This document shows positions 41,013-50,470 of a stretch of DNA of 64,000 nucleotides, in pieces. A program made the translations under genes and the position numbers. The stretch comes from DASUBV01 sp036510065. Lineage in GTDB: Bacteria; Actinomycetota; Actinomycetes; Streptosporangiales; Streptosporangiaceae. The notes under the pieces are model-generated. The model was given only the letters and a program-made list of their open reading frames with translations. It was not told the origin of the DNA and did not search any database. The first letter of the stretch is position 1; each line of letters begins with the position of its first letter. Where the stretch lies: contig DATCEO010000213.1 of the NCBI GenBank assembly GCA_036510065.1, positions 137,652-201,651 of the forward strand. The letters run 5' to 3'.

Positions 41013-43334
41013 ATGAAAAGACCACTCCCACGATTGACCGGCGGCCGCAAGGCCCTGGTGACCGCTACTCCGCTCGCGGTGGCCGCGGTCCTGATCTCCG
41101 TGTCCGCGGCAGGCGCCAGCCCGGTGGCGCCCGCCCGCACGGCCGGCAGCGCGGCTCGCGGCGCGGCCCAGCTGCGGCTCGCCTCCATCTCGGACAAGGT
41201 CGACGCACTGCTGCGCCGGATGACCCTGGCGGAGAAGTTCGGGCAGCTGGAGATGTCGGGGCCGACCGGCGCGAACGGGGCGCCCGGCCAGACGCTGCTC
41301 GACGAGGTGCGCGCGGGCCAGGTGGGCTCGGTCCTTGACCTTGTCGGCGTGGCCAACATCAACCAGGTGCAGCAGGCGGCCCTCCAGTCCCGCCTGCACA
41401 TCCCGGTCATCTTCTCCCTGGACGTCATCCACGGCTACAAGACCATCTTCCCGGTGCCCATCGCCGAGGCCAGCAGCTGGGACCCGGCTGCTGTCAGCAG
41501 CGACGAGGCGATCTCGGCGGACGAGGCCACAGCAGACGGGATCAAGTGGACCTTCAACCCGATGGTCGACATCAGCCGGGACCCGCGCTGGGGACGCGTG
41601 GTCGAGGGCGCCGGGGAGGATCCCTTCCTCGGATCAGCGATGGCGGCGGCGAAGGTGGCGGGCTACCAGGGCAGTGACTTCAGCGCGCCGGACAAGATGG
41701 CCGCGACCGTGAAGCACTTCGCCGCCTACGGCGCGCCCGTGGCAGGACGGGAGTACAACACCGTCGACATGTCCACGCAGCAGCTGTTCAACGACTACCT
41801 GCCGCCCTACAAGGCGGCCATCGACGCGGGCGCGGCATCGGTGATGAGCGCGTTCGACTCCCTGAACGGCGTGCCCGCCAGTGCCAACCCGGACCTGCTG
41901 ACCACGATCCTGCGCAAGGAATGGAGATTCGGCGGGACGGTGGTGAGCGACTACCAGGCGATCCAGGAGCTCATCGCCTTCGGTTTCGCGGCGGACGGCG
42001 CGGACGCCGCGCGGCTGGCGCTGAACGCCGGAGTGGACATCGAGATGGGTGTCCAGATCCCGAGCCAGTTCGCCACCTACCCGGCGTTCGGGCCAGGCCT
42101 CGTGTCCAGCGGCCAGGTCAGCCTGGCCACGATCAACAACGACGTGCGCCATGTCCTGACGCTGAAGTACCTGGCGGGCATGTTCGACCACCCGCTCACC
42201 GACCCGGCCCGGGTGCTGCACGAGGAGCTCACGCCGGCGCACCTCGCCGCCGAGCGGACCATGGCGGGCCGCTCGATGGTGCTGCTCAATGACAACGGCA
42301 ACGCTCTGCCGCTGAAGACGAGCGTTTCGTCAGTGGCGGTCGTCGGGCCCCTCGCCAACAACCCGGCCGACCAGCTGGGTCCGGACGTGCCGATCGGGTA
42401 CTCCATCGCTGACGGCAAGGTCGTCCCGGTGCTAGATGGCATCAAGGCCGCGGTGCCGAACGCGACCGTCACCTACGCGCAAGGCTGCGACACCTCCTGT
42501 ACCTCGACCACCGGGTTCGCCGCGGCGGTCAGCGCGGCCCAGGCGTCGGATGTGACCGTGGTCGTGGTCGGCGAGCCGGCGGCCGACACCGGTGAGGCCT
42601 CCTCGCGCAGCAACATTGACCTGCCAGGCGACCAGCTCGCGCTCGTCCAGGCGATCGCCGCGACCGGCAAGCCGTACGTTGTGGTCCTGATGAACGGCCG
42701 GCCACTGACCATCGGCTGGCTCGCCGACCACGCGCCGGCCCTGCTCGAGTCGTGGTTCCCCGGCACCGAGGGCGGCAACGCGGTCGCGGACGTGCTGTTC
42801 GGCAAGGTGAACCCCGGCGGGAAGCTGCCGATGAGCTTCCCCCGCAACGTCGGCCAGATCCCGATCTCCTACAACGAGCTGCCGACCGGCAGGCCCTACG
42901 ATCCGAGCAACAAGTACACCTCCAAGTACCTCGACGTGCTCAACACGCCGCAGTACCCGTTCGGATTCGGCCTGTCCTACACGACGTTCGCGCTGTCGAA
43001 CCTGCACCTGTCGGCCAGCAGCATCGGCCGGGCGGGCACGGTAACCGCTACCGCGAGCATCACCAACACCGGAACCAGGCCGGGCGACGACGTGGTCCAG
43101 CTCTACATTCACGACCAGGTGGCCAGCATCCTGCAGCCGGTCCGCCGGCTCGACGGATTCCGGCGGGTCACGCTTATGCCCGGCCAGACGCAGACGGTGA
43201 CCTTCAAGCTCGGGCCGGCCAGCCTTGGCTTCTACAACAACCAGGGCCAGTTCCTGGTCGAGCCGGGCGGCTTCGACGTGTACGTCGGCGACAGCTCAGT
43301 GGGAGGCCTGCACGCCAGCCTGACTGTGCACTGA
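41013..43334 (+). CDS. Secreted GH3 beta-glucosidase
   Basis: 773 residues with a signal peptide (KALVTATPLAVAAVLISVSAAGA). GH3 N-domain: DVIHGYKTIFPVPIAEASSWDP, NPMVDISRDPRWGRVVEGAGEDPFLG, KHFAAYGAP; catalytic nucleophile D313 in GGTVVSDYQAIQEL. C-domain: LLNDNGNALPL, GGNAVADVLFGKVNPGGKLPMSFP, then a fibronectin-III-like module NTGTRPGDDVVQLYIHD. Removes terminal glucose from beta-glucans outside the cell. In tandem with the GH144-like enzyme 43 bp upstream, probably one transcript. Confidence 0.94.
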   Translation: MKRPLPRLTGGRKALVTATPLAVAAVLISVSAAGASPVAPARTAGSAARGAAQLRLASISDKVDALLRRMTLAEKFGQLEMSGPTGANGAPGQTLLDEVRAGQVGSVLDLVGVANINQVQQAALQSRLHIPVIFSLDVIHGYKTIFPVPIAEASSWDPAAVSSDEAISADEATADGIKWTFNPMVDISRDPRWGRVVEGAGEDPFLGSAMAAAKVAGYQGSDFSAPDKMAATVKHFAAYGAPVAGREYNTVDMSTQQLFNDYLPPYKAAIDAGAASVMSAFDSLNGVPASANPDLLTTILRKEWRFGGTVVSDYQAIQELIAFGFAADGADAARLALNAGVDIEMGVQIPSQFATYPAFGPGLVSSGQVSLATINNDVRHVLTLKYLAGMFDHPLTDPARVLHEELTPAHLAAERTMAGRSMVLLNDNGNALPLKTSVSSVAVVGPLANNPADQLGPDVPIGYSIADGKVVPVLDGIKAAVPNATVTYAQGCDTSCTSTTGFAAAVSAAQASDVTVVVVGEPAADTGEASSRSNIDLPGDQLALVQAIAATGKPYVVVLMNGRPLTIGWLADHAPALLESWFPGTEGGNAVADVLFGKVNPGGKLPMSFPRNVGQIPISYNELPTGRPYDPSNKYTSKYLDVLNTPQYPFGFGLSYTTFALSNLHLSASSIGRAGTVTATASITNTGTRPGDDVVQLYIHDQVASILQPVRRLDGFRRVTLMPGQTQTVTFKLGPASLGFYNNQGQFLVEPGGFDVYVGDSSVGGLHASLTVH

Positions 43335-43358
43335 TCTTCAGGTGCCCCGACCGACCCG

Positions 43359-45209
43359 TCAGGCCGGACTGCCGGCCCGCCGCACGACCCGCAGCAGGTA
43401 CTCCTTGCGGTCGAGCGGGTTGTGGTCTGACCGCTGCCGGGTCGGCGGGGCGCCGCTGACCGGCTGGTAACGGTCGAAGGCGCAGTCAGCCGTTCCCTCA
43501 CCTCGGGTGACTCCGGGCAGCCGCTGCTCCAGCTCGTGCACGCAGGCGGCCGGGACCTGTCCCTCCAGCAGGCAGGACGCGCCCCGGATCGTCGGCGCTC
43601 GCACCGTGGCCCGCAGCCTGGCCAGCAGGGACAAAGCCGGCGCCAGCGTGTCCGCGGGCAGTTCCAGGCTGAACCGGTGCACCGGCTCGAACACCCGGGT
43701 GCCACCCTGCCGCAGCGCGCTCATCACGACCAGCGGGGTCAGGTTGCGGAAGTCCCCGGCCGTGGAGGACATGCTCTTGTCGAAGGTTCCGTGAGCGTGG
43801 CTCTGCCGCGGCGCGTAACCGGACTGCGTCATGGTGACGATGGCGTCGCTGACCTGCCATCCGTGTAGTCCCTCCCGCAGGCTTACCGTGACGGTTTCCT
43901 CGACCGCCTTGATGAACGCCAGCGGCATGGACCCTAGCTCCACTCCCAGCCGGAACTCCAGGCCGGCTCCGGCGGGGGCCGGCTCGATGCGCAGCCCGAC
44001 GGTGGCCAGGAACGGGTTCTCCCCCTCGTGCATGACTTCGGCGGCGGCACCGGCGCCGAGCGGCCGCGGATCCTGCTCGGCGAGCATGGTGAGGGCATCG
44101 TGCAGCCTGGCCCGGTCGGCGGGGCGGACGGGCACCACGATCGTCTCCAGCGTCGGCGGCGCGAAGTGGCGCCCGCCCGCCGCCAGGTGCGGGACGCCGA
44201 TTGCGTCGCCCAGCCGGGCGTCAGCCAGGCCCCAGAGCTTGCCGATCTGCCCGGCCGAGACGGACGCCTGGGCAAGGTCCGAGCCGGCGTGCAGAACGCG
44301 GATGCCGGTGACCTTCCTGGCACCGCCGGAGCCCAGTTGCGGCCGGTCACGCACGCGCAGCGTGCCGGAGAACATCCGGACGTAGGCGATCTTCTCCCGC
44401 GCCGGGCCGCGCTCGACCTTGAAGACCGCGGCGGAGACAGGGCCGTCGGAGTCGTCGGCCGCCGCGGGCAGCAGCTCGGTGATGCCGGCCATCAGCGCCG
44501 TCACGCCGGCGCCGGTGACCGCGGAACCGAAGAACACCGGGTGCACGAGGGCCCGGCGAGTCTGGGCGGCCAGCTGGAGGCGCACGTCACTGGCCGACAC
44601 GGCCGTCTCGTCGTCGACGTAAGCCGCCAGCAGCGCGTCGTCGTGGCCGGCGAGCACGTCGATCAGCCGGGCGGCGAAGCCGGCGTCGGCCCCGGTGCCG
44701 AGCACGAAGGACGCTGCGCGGGTACCCAGCTGACTGACCGAGCCCATCGCGACCACGGCCGGGGTCAGCCGTTGCGCCATGCTACGCAGGACGCCCTCAT
44801 CCTAGGCGCCGCCCCGGTCAATCTTGTTCACGAAGATGAGGGTGGGAATGCGCAGCCGCCGCAGCGTCCGCATCAGCACGCGAGTCTGCGCCTGCACGCC
44901 CTCAACGGCGGAGACGACCAGGACGGCTCCGTCGAGCACGCCCAGCACCCGTTCCACCTCGGCAATGAAGTCCGGGTGGCCGGGCGTGTCGAGCAGGTTG
45001 ATCGCGACGTCATCAATGGCGAAGGTGGCAACCGCGGACTTGATCGTGATGCCGCGCTGTCGTTCTAGCGCCAGGGAGTCGGTCTGAGTGGTGCCATCAT
45101 CGACGCTGCCGATCTCGCCGATGACTCCGGCGGCATAGAGCAGCCGCTCGGTCAGACTGGTCTTACCGGCGTCGACATGGGCCACGATTCCCAGGTTGAG
45201 CGTACGCAC
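43359..45209 (-). pseudogene. TetM/OtrA-like translation GTPase interrupted by an in-frame amber codon
   Basis: The N-terminal GTPase domain (AHVDAGKTS, LERQRGITIKSAVATF, DTPGHPDFIAEV, FVNKIDRGGA) is followed by TAG at 44802-44804. The same frame then continues DEGVLRSMAQRLTPAVV through domains II-V (YVRMFSGTLRVRD, FDKSMSSTAGDFRNLTPLVVMSALRQGG). Without the stop the product has 616 residues, close to ribosomal-protection proteins. The codon at that position is usually Arg, so this is a point nonsense mutation, possibly with reinitiation at 44780. Confidence 0.85.
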
Positions 45210-45325
45210 CGAGCGTCATGTCCTCCGAATAGACGGAAGTTCCCTTCTGGACGGACATGAACGCTCGGCGCATCTTCGTCTCCCTGGTGGATCGGCTGCC
45301 GCCAGGATTTCAGCAGCTGGCGAGC

Positions 45326-45353
45326 CCACGGGCAACTGGTTTATTGCCCGTGG
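45326..45353. terminator. 10-bp perfect stem-loop between the 51-aa gene and the GTPase gene
   Basis: CCACGGGCAA and TTGCCCGTGG enclose an eight-base loop. It lies 60 bp beyond the stop of the reverse-strand 51-aa gene and upstream of the GTPase start, so it could terminate the former or act as an attenuator in the leader of the latter, as known for tet(M)-type genes. Confidence 0.5.
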
Positions 45354-45412
45354 TCAGCCGCTCTGTGGTCAGCGGGCCCGTGGCTAACGGGGCCCGTCAT
45401 CAGCGGGCCGGG

Positions 45413-45568
45413 TCAAAAGTAGTGCCGGCGGCCGCCCACGGCGTGACCGAGTGAACCCAGGAGGAACAGGATCGCGCCGATGACGACCAGGATGATGCCG
45501 ATGGTCCAGAGAATGGCGATCTTCGCGACGAAGCCGATGACCAGGAGAATGATGCCGAGGATGATCAC
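45413..45568 (-). CDS. 51-aa hydrophobic membrane protein, paralogue of 22841-22996
   Basis: Two helices with the same lysine break (IGFVAKIAILWTIGIILVVIG) and the same end GGRRHYF. GTG start with AGGAG seven bases upstream. About two-thirds of residues match the paralogue. Function unknown; both copies use tight ribosome-binding sites, which supports expression. Confidence 0.8.
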   Translation of the reverse strand: MIILGIILLVIGFVAKIAILWTIGIILVVIGAILFLLGSLGHAVGGRRHYF

Positions 45569-45830
45569 TGCTTGCTCCTAGCAAGAGGATAGGTTGCCTG
45601 ACGGTGGGTGCACCCTCAGGGGAGCCAGGCTCGCGCCCCGACATGTTCCCCGTCGTCCGTCTTGAAACATCGCCTGATGCCGGCAACGCGGCCGGCCGGG
45701 CGGGGACGTCGTCGGTAGCAGGCGATCGTGGCCGCCACGCACGCCCGGGACTGGCCGTGGGCACTGGCCCTGCTGCTGCTCGCGTCCGTGGCCGTGGAGA
45801 CCATCGCCGAGCCGGAGCAGGCGGCCTGAC
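45569..45830. other. 262-bp gap without a supported gene
   Basis: This region separates the 51-aa protein gene and the phosphoesterase stop. A 33-codon + strand frame from 45728 with a hydrophobic run exists but lacks a ribosome-binding site. Nothing else is recognisable. Confidence 0.4.
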
Positions 45831-46787
45831 TCACGGAATCCAGATGCCGCTGATGGGCGCGGCGGTCCGCGCGTGACCTAGCAGCGGCAGCCGGTACACC
45901 GATTCCAGGGTGGCCAGCACGTTGTAGTGCGTGACGGGCTGGCCGAACCGGCCGTGGCGGACCATCTGCCCGGCGAAAATCGTGGCGATCTGGTTGCCGG
46001 GGCGGTCGTCGTTCTCGTCCCAGGTCACGATCAGCAGGCTGTGGTGCTGCCTGGCCCACGCGGCGTAGCCGGCCAGGTGCGCTCGGAGCCAGGAGTCGCC
46101 GATGGCGATCGAGCAGTCATGCATGTCATGGCACAGGTTCGGGATGACGAACGAGACCGTCGGCAGCCGCGCGTACTGCCCGCCGGGGAAGCCGGAGAAC
46201 GGCAGGCTGGCGGCGGCCGGCACATTGGTGAAGTTGATCCACGGCACGTGCTTGCGCGCGTATCCGCCGCTGGTGCACACGCCCGATCCGGCTGCGGGCA
46301 GATCCTCGGAGTACCCGGCGAACGTCCGGCCCGCGCTAATCAGCTCGGCGGCCAGGTTGCCGGAGCTGAAGCGGTGCGGGCAGCTGTCATCGGTGATGCC
46401 CTGCGTGCTGCCGGAGAACAGGGCCAGGTAGTTGGGCTGACTGGGGTGGGTGATCGCGCGGGACCCGGTGAGCAGCGCACCGGCGCCGGCCAGCTGGTTG
46501 ATATAAGGCGCTTGCGGGTTGCCGATCACCTGGCCGTAGGAGTGGTTCTCCATCACGACGACCACCGTGTGCGCGGGCGCGGCGGCCACCGGCGACGGGC
46601 TGGCTGATGGCCCCGTGCTGGCCGCTGGGCCCGTGCTGGTCCCTGGACTGGCGGCGGCCGATGCCGGGGCAGGGGATGATGGCGACGCGGCGGGAAGGGC
46701 TGAGCCGCACGCGGCGCAGCCGGCCGCCGCGACGATCATCAGGGCCCGGCGAGCGAGCAGCACCGGTGACCCGAGGCGGGAGCGCAC
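45831..46787 (-). CDS. Secreted acid-phosphatase-type phosphoesterase lipoprotein
   Basis: 318 residues. Leader LMIVAAAGCAACG with a lipobox, then a Ser/Pro/Ala linker. Catalytic domain of the phosphoesterase (PF04185) group: VVVVMENHSYGQVIG, THPSQPNYLALFSGS, IPNLCHDMHDCSI, LLIVTWDENDD and the metal His region YNVLATLESVYRLP. Relatives are acid phosphatases and phospholipase C; substrate not determined. It acts on the cell surface. Confidence 0.88.
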   Translation of the reverse strand: MRSRLGSPVLLARRALMIVAAAGCAACGSALPAASPSSPAPASAAASPGTSTGPAASTGPSASPSPVAAAPAHTVVVVMENHSYGQVIGNPQAPYINQLAGAGALLTGSRAITHPSQPNYLALFSGSTQGITDDSCPHRFSSGNLAAELISAGRTFAGYSEDLPAAGSGVCTSGGYARKHVPWINFTNVPAAASLPFSGFPGGQYARLPTVSFVIPNLCHDMHDCSIAIGDSWLRAHLAGYAAWARQHHSLLIVTWDENDDRPGNQIATIFAGQMVRHGRFGQPVTHYNVLATLESVYRLPLLGHARTAAPISGIWIP

Positions 46788-46861
46788 AGCAACGATGTTA
46801 GCCAGTGCTGGCCGGCGCTCCCGGCGCGGCGCGGGCCGGGGCGGCCGGGCATGATGATGAC

Positions 46862-47479
46862 GTGCGCGCTTACGACCAGCTGGTGCTGCCGCGGATCATC
46901 AACGTCGCCTGCGGGGGCTGGTGGTCCGCCCCGCTGCGGCGCCGGGTCTGCGAGGGCCTGGCCGGGGACGTCGTGGAGATCGGCTTCGGCTCGGGCCTCA
47001 ACGTTCCCTTCTACCCGCCCGGCGTGACCCGGGTCGCCGCCGTCGAGCCCGCCAACCTCGGCTGGAAGCTGGCCGCGCGGCGCGTCAGCGCGGCCGCTGT
47101 CCCGGTGCAGCGGGCCGGCCTGGACGGCCAGTCGCTGCCGCTGGCCGCGGCAAGCTGCGACGCCGCGCTGTCCACCTGGTCGCTGTGCACCATCCCCGAT
47201 CCCGGCACCGCCCTGCGCGAGGTCCGGCGCGTCCTGCGGCCCGGCGCGACCCTGCACTTCCTCGAGCACGGGCTGGCCCCCGACGAGCCGGTGCGCCGCT
47301 GGCAGCGCCGCCTCGACCCGGTGGAGATGGCACTGGCCGGCGGGTGCCGCTTCACTCAGCCCATCGCTGAGCTGCTGACAGCGGCGGGCTTTACCATCAC
47401 GCGGCTGGATGCCTTCTACCAGAAAGGCGTCCCCAAGGTCACGGGCGCCTATTTCCTCGGCACGGCCCTGTCCCCCTGA
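46862..47479 (+). CDS. Class I SAM-dependent methyltransferase
   Basis: 205 residues from GTG 46862 (MRAYDQLVLPRIINVACG). SAM motif I VVEIGFGSGLNVPFYPP; then LDGQSLPLAAASCDAALSTWSLCTIPDPGTALREVRRVLRPGATLHFLEHG, a UbiE/Methyltransf_11 pattern, and a C-terminal PKVTGAYFLGTA typical of the methyltransferase-like 7-type group. Substrate unknown. Divergent from the phosphoesterase. Confidence 0.88.
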   Translation: MRAYDQLVLPRIINVACGGWWSAPLRRRVCEGLAGDVVEIGFGSGLNVPFYPPGVTRVAAVEPANLGWKLAARRVSAAAVPVQRAGLDGQSLPLAAASCDAALSTWSLCTIPDPGTALREVRRVLRPGATLHFLEHGLAPDEPVRRWQRRLDPVEMALAGGCRFTQPIAELLTAAGFTITRLDAFYQKGVPKVTGAYFLGTALSP

Positions 47480-47485
47480 GCGGGG

Positions 47486-48988
47486 TCAGGCCTCCTGGCT
47501 GACGGCCAGCCTGCCGGAGCGGATCGCCTCGGTGAACTCCTGGAAGTCCAGCTCGTTCTGGTCGGCGTACCGGGCGCAGAAGTCGGCGATCGCGTGCTCA
47601 AACTCGCTGTCGCCGCCCAGGTAGGCGGCGATGGCGACCGGGTCGCCCGACCGGGCGTGGGCGCGGGCGAGCGTCCATCCGCAGATGCCGGCGTAGAAGG
47701 ACAGCCCCTCGGGGATCATGGCCTCGACGGCGATCGAGCCCTTCATGTCCCTCAGCTGGCGCCAGTAGTAGTAATAGCCGGGCTGCGCCCCGGTGCTCCA
47801 GCCCAGGAAGATATCGCTGGACGCCTGCATCTTGCGCTGGCCCTGCACGACGCGCTCGCCCGGGTGGGCGAACTGGCTCGGCAGATGGTCCTCGAGCACG
47901 GACTCCGTCGCCTCCTTGACCTGGAGGAAGAGCGGGTCGCCCGCGTCACGCCCGGCGAACAGGGCGATGAACGCGCGGGTGCCGACGCTGCCGACTCCGA
48001 CCACCTTGCGCGCCATGTCGATGAGCTGGAAGCGCTCCAGCAGGTCGCGGCGATCGGCCTGCAGGGTGCCCAGGTACTGGGCGAACTGATCGCTGATCAC
48101 CCGGTGCAGGTCCGCGGCGGAGATCCCGTACATGCCGGCCAGGTCCCGGGCGGGCACCACGATCGGCGGCTGGCTCACCAGCCGGTGCCGGCCGTCGGCC
48201 ACCTCGGCCAGCTTGGACATGGCCTGCAGGCTGTCGCGCTGATGGGCATTGGCCCGCGTCTTCTTCGCGGTCTTCAGCGCCCGCTTCGCCTTCTTGGCGT
48301 TCTTCTTGGTGCTGGCCAGGCTGGCCGCCGCGGCCGCGATTCCCTTGGCCAGGTCGTTCTCCGACAGCCGCGCGTACCAGACGTCCATGGTGCTCAGGCC
48401 CGCGAAGCGCGCCATCGCTGTCCGGTACGCGGCCAGCGAGTCGGCCGTGATCGACCGGGCCTGCGCCGGGCTGAAGCCGTTGTTGCGCGCGGCGATCGTG
48501 AAACTGGCGGCCATGCGCTGCACGTCGTACTCGAACGGCCCCGGCAGCGTCTCGTCAAAGTCGTTGACGTCGAAGACGAGCGTGCGCTCGGGCGAGGCGA
48601 ACAGGCCGAAGTTCGACAGGTGAGCGTCACCGCAGAGCTGGACCTCCAGGCCGGAGCGCGGCGTCGACTCCAGGTCGGCCGCCATGATCTTGGCCGTGCC
48701 CCGGTAGAACGTGAGCGGCGACGCCTGCATCCGGCTATGCCGGACCGGCACCAGGTCCGGGTCGCGGCTCTTGTCCTGCTCTTCCAGGAGCGTGACCGGC
48801 TCCCGGCCCGGCGGCGGCGTCCAGCCCTCGTGACTGCCCGGCGGTACCTTCGCCCTGGCCGCGGCCCCGATATCCCGCCGCTGGTCAACATCCAGGTAGG
48901 CGTGCTGGCTCGCCCCGGCCTGCCCTGCTTTTCCCGTCGCAGCCATCCCAGGGGTCTCCCCTGGCGGGCTGGCTGCTACCTCACCCAT
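47486..48988 (-). CDS. DUF2252 family protein
   Basis: 500 residues, full length. DUF2252 landmarks: RMQASPLTFYRGTAKIMAADL, the kinase-like CGDAHLSNFGLFASPERTLVFDVNDFDETLPGPFEYD, VGVGSVGTRAFIALFAGRDAGDPLFLQVKEA and GWTLARAHARSGD. The fold resembles aminoglycoside-phosphotransferase-like kinases but no activity is established. Ends seven bases from the convergent methyltransferase and is divergent from zwf by 42 bp. Confidence 0.9.
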   Translation of the reverse strand: MGEVAASPPGETPGMAATGKAGQAGASQHAYLDVDQRRDIGAAARAKVPPGSHEGWTPPPGREPVTLLEEQDKSRDPDLVPVRHSRMQASPLTFYRGTAKIMAADLESTPRSGLEVQLCGDAHLSNFGLFASPERTLVFDVNDFDETLPGPFEYDVQRMAASFTIAARNNGFSPAQARSITADSLAAYRTAMARFAGLSTMDVWYARLSENDLAKGIAAAAASLASTKKNAKKAKRALKTAKKTRANAHQRDSLQAMSKLAEVADGRHRLVSQPPIVVPARDLAGMYGISAADLHRVISDQFAQYLGTLQADRRDLLERFQLIDMARKVVGVGSVGTRAFIALFAGRDAGDPLFLQVKEATESVLEDHLPSQFAHPGERVVQGQRKMQASSDIFLGWSTGAQPGYYYYWRQLRDMKGSIAVEAMIPEGLSFYAGICGWTLARAHARSGDPVAIAAYLGGDSEFEHAIADFCARYADQNELDFQEFTEAIRSGRLAVSQEA

Positions 48989-49030
48989 CCAGGGTGATCG
49001 AGGGCCGTCCCCTCACGTAGGTTGGGTCTC

Positions 49031-50461
49031 ATGGCGACCCCGACCTCATCCCGAACGTCCAGCCCCGACCCGAGTCCGACGATCTTCGTCCTCTACGGCG
49101 GAACCGGCGACCTGGCCAAGCGCATGGTGCTGCCGGCCTTCTACCGGCTCGCCCTCGAGGGGCTGCTGCCCCGGCAGTGGCTGCTGGTCGGCAACGGCCG
49201 CGGGGGCGTCACGCACGAGGACTTCCGCGGCCACGTTCACGACGTCCTGACCCAGTTCGGCCCGCGCCCGGAGCCGGGCCCGTGGAAGTCGTTCGCCGAG
49301 CGCGTTCTGTTCGCCGGCGGAGGCTTCAACAGCGACGACCCCGGCAGCCTGCTCGACGTGCTGGTTAAGGCCCGCGCCTCGCTGGGCGGCGACCCGCAGC
49401 TGGTCCACTACCTGGCCGTGCCACCGGTCGCCTTCGCCGAGCTGACCAGGGCCTTCGGCCAGCACGGGCTGGCCAAGGACGCCCGTGTCGTCTACGAGAA
49501 GCCCTTCGGCACCTCGCCTGAGGCCTTCCGCGCCCTGGACCGGGTCGTCCACTCGGTGCTGGACGAGCAGCAGGTCTACCGGATCGACCATTTCCTGGGT
49601 AAGGAGGCGACGCAGGACCTGCACCTGCTGCGCTTTGCCAACGGCCTGTTCGCTGCGATGTGGTGCCGCGATTACGTCGAGTCCGTGCAGATCGACGTGC
49701 CCGAGAAGCTCGGCATCACCGACCGGTCGGTGTTCTACGACGCCACCGGGGCGGTCCTGGACATGCTCGTCACGCACCTGTTCCAGGTGGCCGCCGAAGT
49801 GGCTATGGAACCGCCGGCCAGCCTGCACGCTCTGGACCTGCAGGCGGCGCGCGAGAAGGTCATCGGCTGCTTCCGGCCGCTCGACCCGAGCGAGGTGGTG
49901 CTGGGCCAGTTCGCCGGCTACCAGGACGTGCCCGGAGTGGCCCCCGGCTCCAGCCGGGACACCTTCGTCGCGGCCCGGCTGTGGATCGACAATGACCGCT
50001 GGCGCGGAGTGCCGTTCTACCTGCGCACGGGCAAGCGGCTGGCTGCCAGCGAGCAGCAGGTCAGCCTGATCCTGCGCGAGCCGGCCGGGCCGCTCGCCGG
50101 GCAGCTGCCCCCCGATGCGAACGTGCTGTCGTTCTCGCTGGCGGGCAGCGGCGAGATCGACCTGTCGCTGGTGGCCAAGAAGCCCGGGCCGACGCTGGAT
50201 CTCGACGTCGCGCACGCAGCCATCCCCTTGTCCGGCCTCAAGAGTGCCCATCCCCTGCCGCCTTACGTCCGGCTAATCCACGACGCGCTCATCGGCGACC
50301 GCTCGCTGTTTACCCGCCCGGACGGGCTGGCCGCGGTATGGAACGTGGCCGAGCCCCTCCTGTCGAGCCCGCCGCCGGTTGCCTCCTACGCGCCCGGCTC
50401 CTGGGGACCGGCCCAGGCCCGCGAGCTGATCAAGCCCGAACGCTGGCTGCTCGGCCAGTAG
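49031..50461 (+). CDS. zwf: Glucose-6-phosphate dehydrogenase
   Basis: First step of the oxidative pentose-phosphate pathway. 476 residues. Dinucleotide site LYGGTGDLAKRM; VVYEKPFGTS; catalytic RIDHFLGKEATQDL; substrate-binding YFEVL-type region is replaced by VPFYLRTGKRLAASEQQV as in most bacterial forms. ATG 49031 is chosen over the TTG three codons earlier. Alone here, without gnd or tal neighbours, so it may be an extra isoform. Confidence 0.93.
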   Translation: MATPTSSRTSSPDPSPTIFVLYGGTGDLAKRMVLPAFYRLALEGLLPRQWLLVGNGRGGVTHEDFRGHVHDVLTQFGPRPEPGPWKSFAERVLFAGGGFNSDDPGSLLDVLVKARASLGGDPQLVHYLAVPPVAFAELTRAFGQHGLAKDARVVYEKPFGTSPEAFRALDRVVHSVLDEQQVYRIDHFLGKEATQDLHLLRFANGLFAAMWCRDYVESVQIDVPEKLGITDRSVFYDATGAVLDMLVTHLFQVAAEVAMEPPASLHALDLQAAREKVIGCFRPLDPSEVVLGQFAGYQDVPGVAPGSSRDTFVAARLWIDNDRWRGVPFYLRTGKRLAASEQQVSLILREPAGPLAGQLPPDANVLSFSLAGSGEIDLSLVAKKPGPTLDLDVAHAAIPLSGLKSAHPLPPYVRLIHDALIGDRSLFTRPDGLAAVWNVAEPLLSSPPPVASYAPGSWGPAQARELIKPERWLLGQ

Positions 50462-50470
50462 TAACGGCCG

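Noticed and set aside
44802..44804. TAG read as pyrrolysine or suppressed codon
   Set aside because: No pyl genes or suppressor tRNA seen; homologous position is Arg. A nonsense mutation is simpler.
45728..45829. 33-codon forward frame with a hydrophobic stretch
   Set aside because: No ribosome-binding site and no paralogue or conserved motif, unlike the two accepted 51-aa genes.
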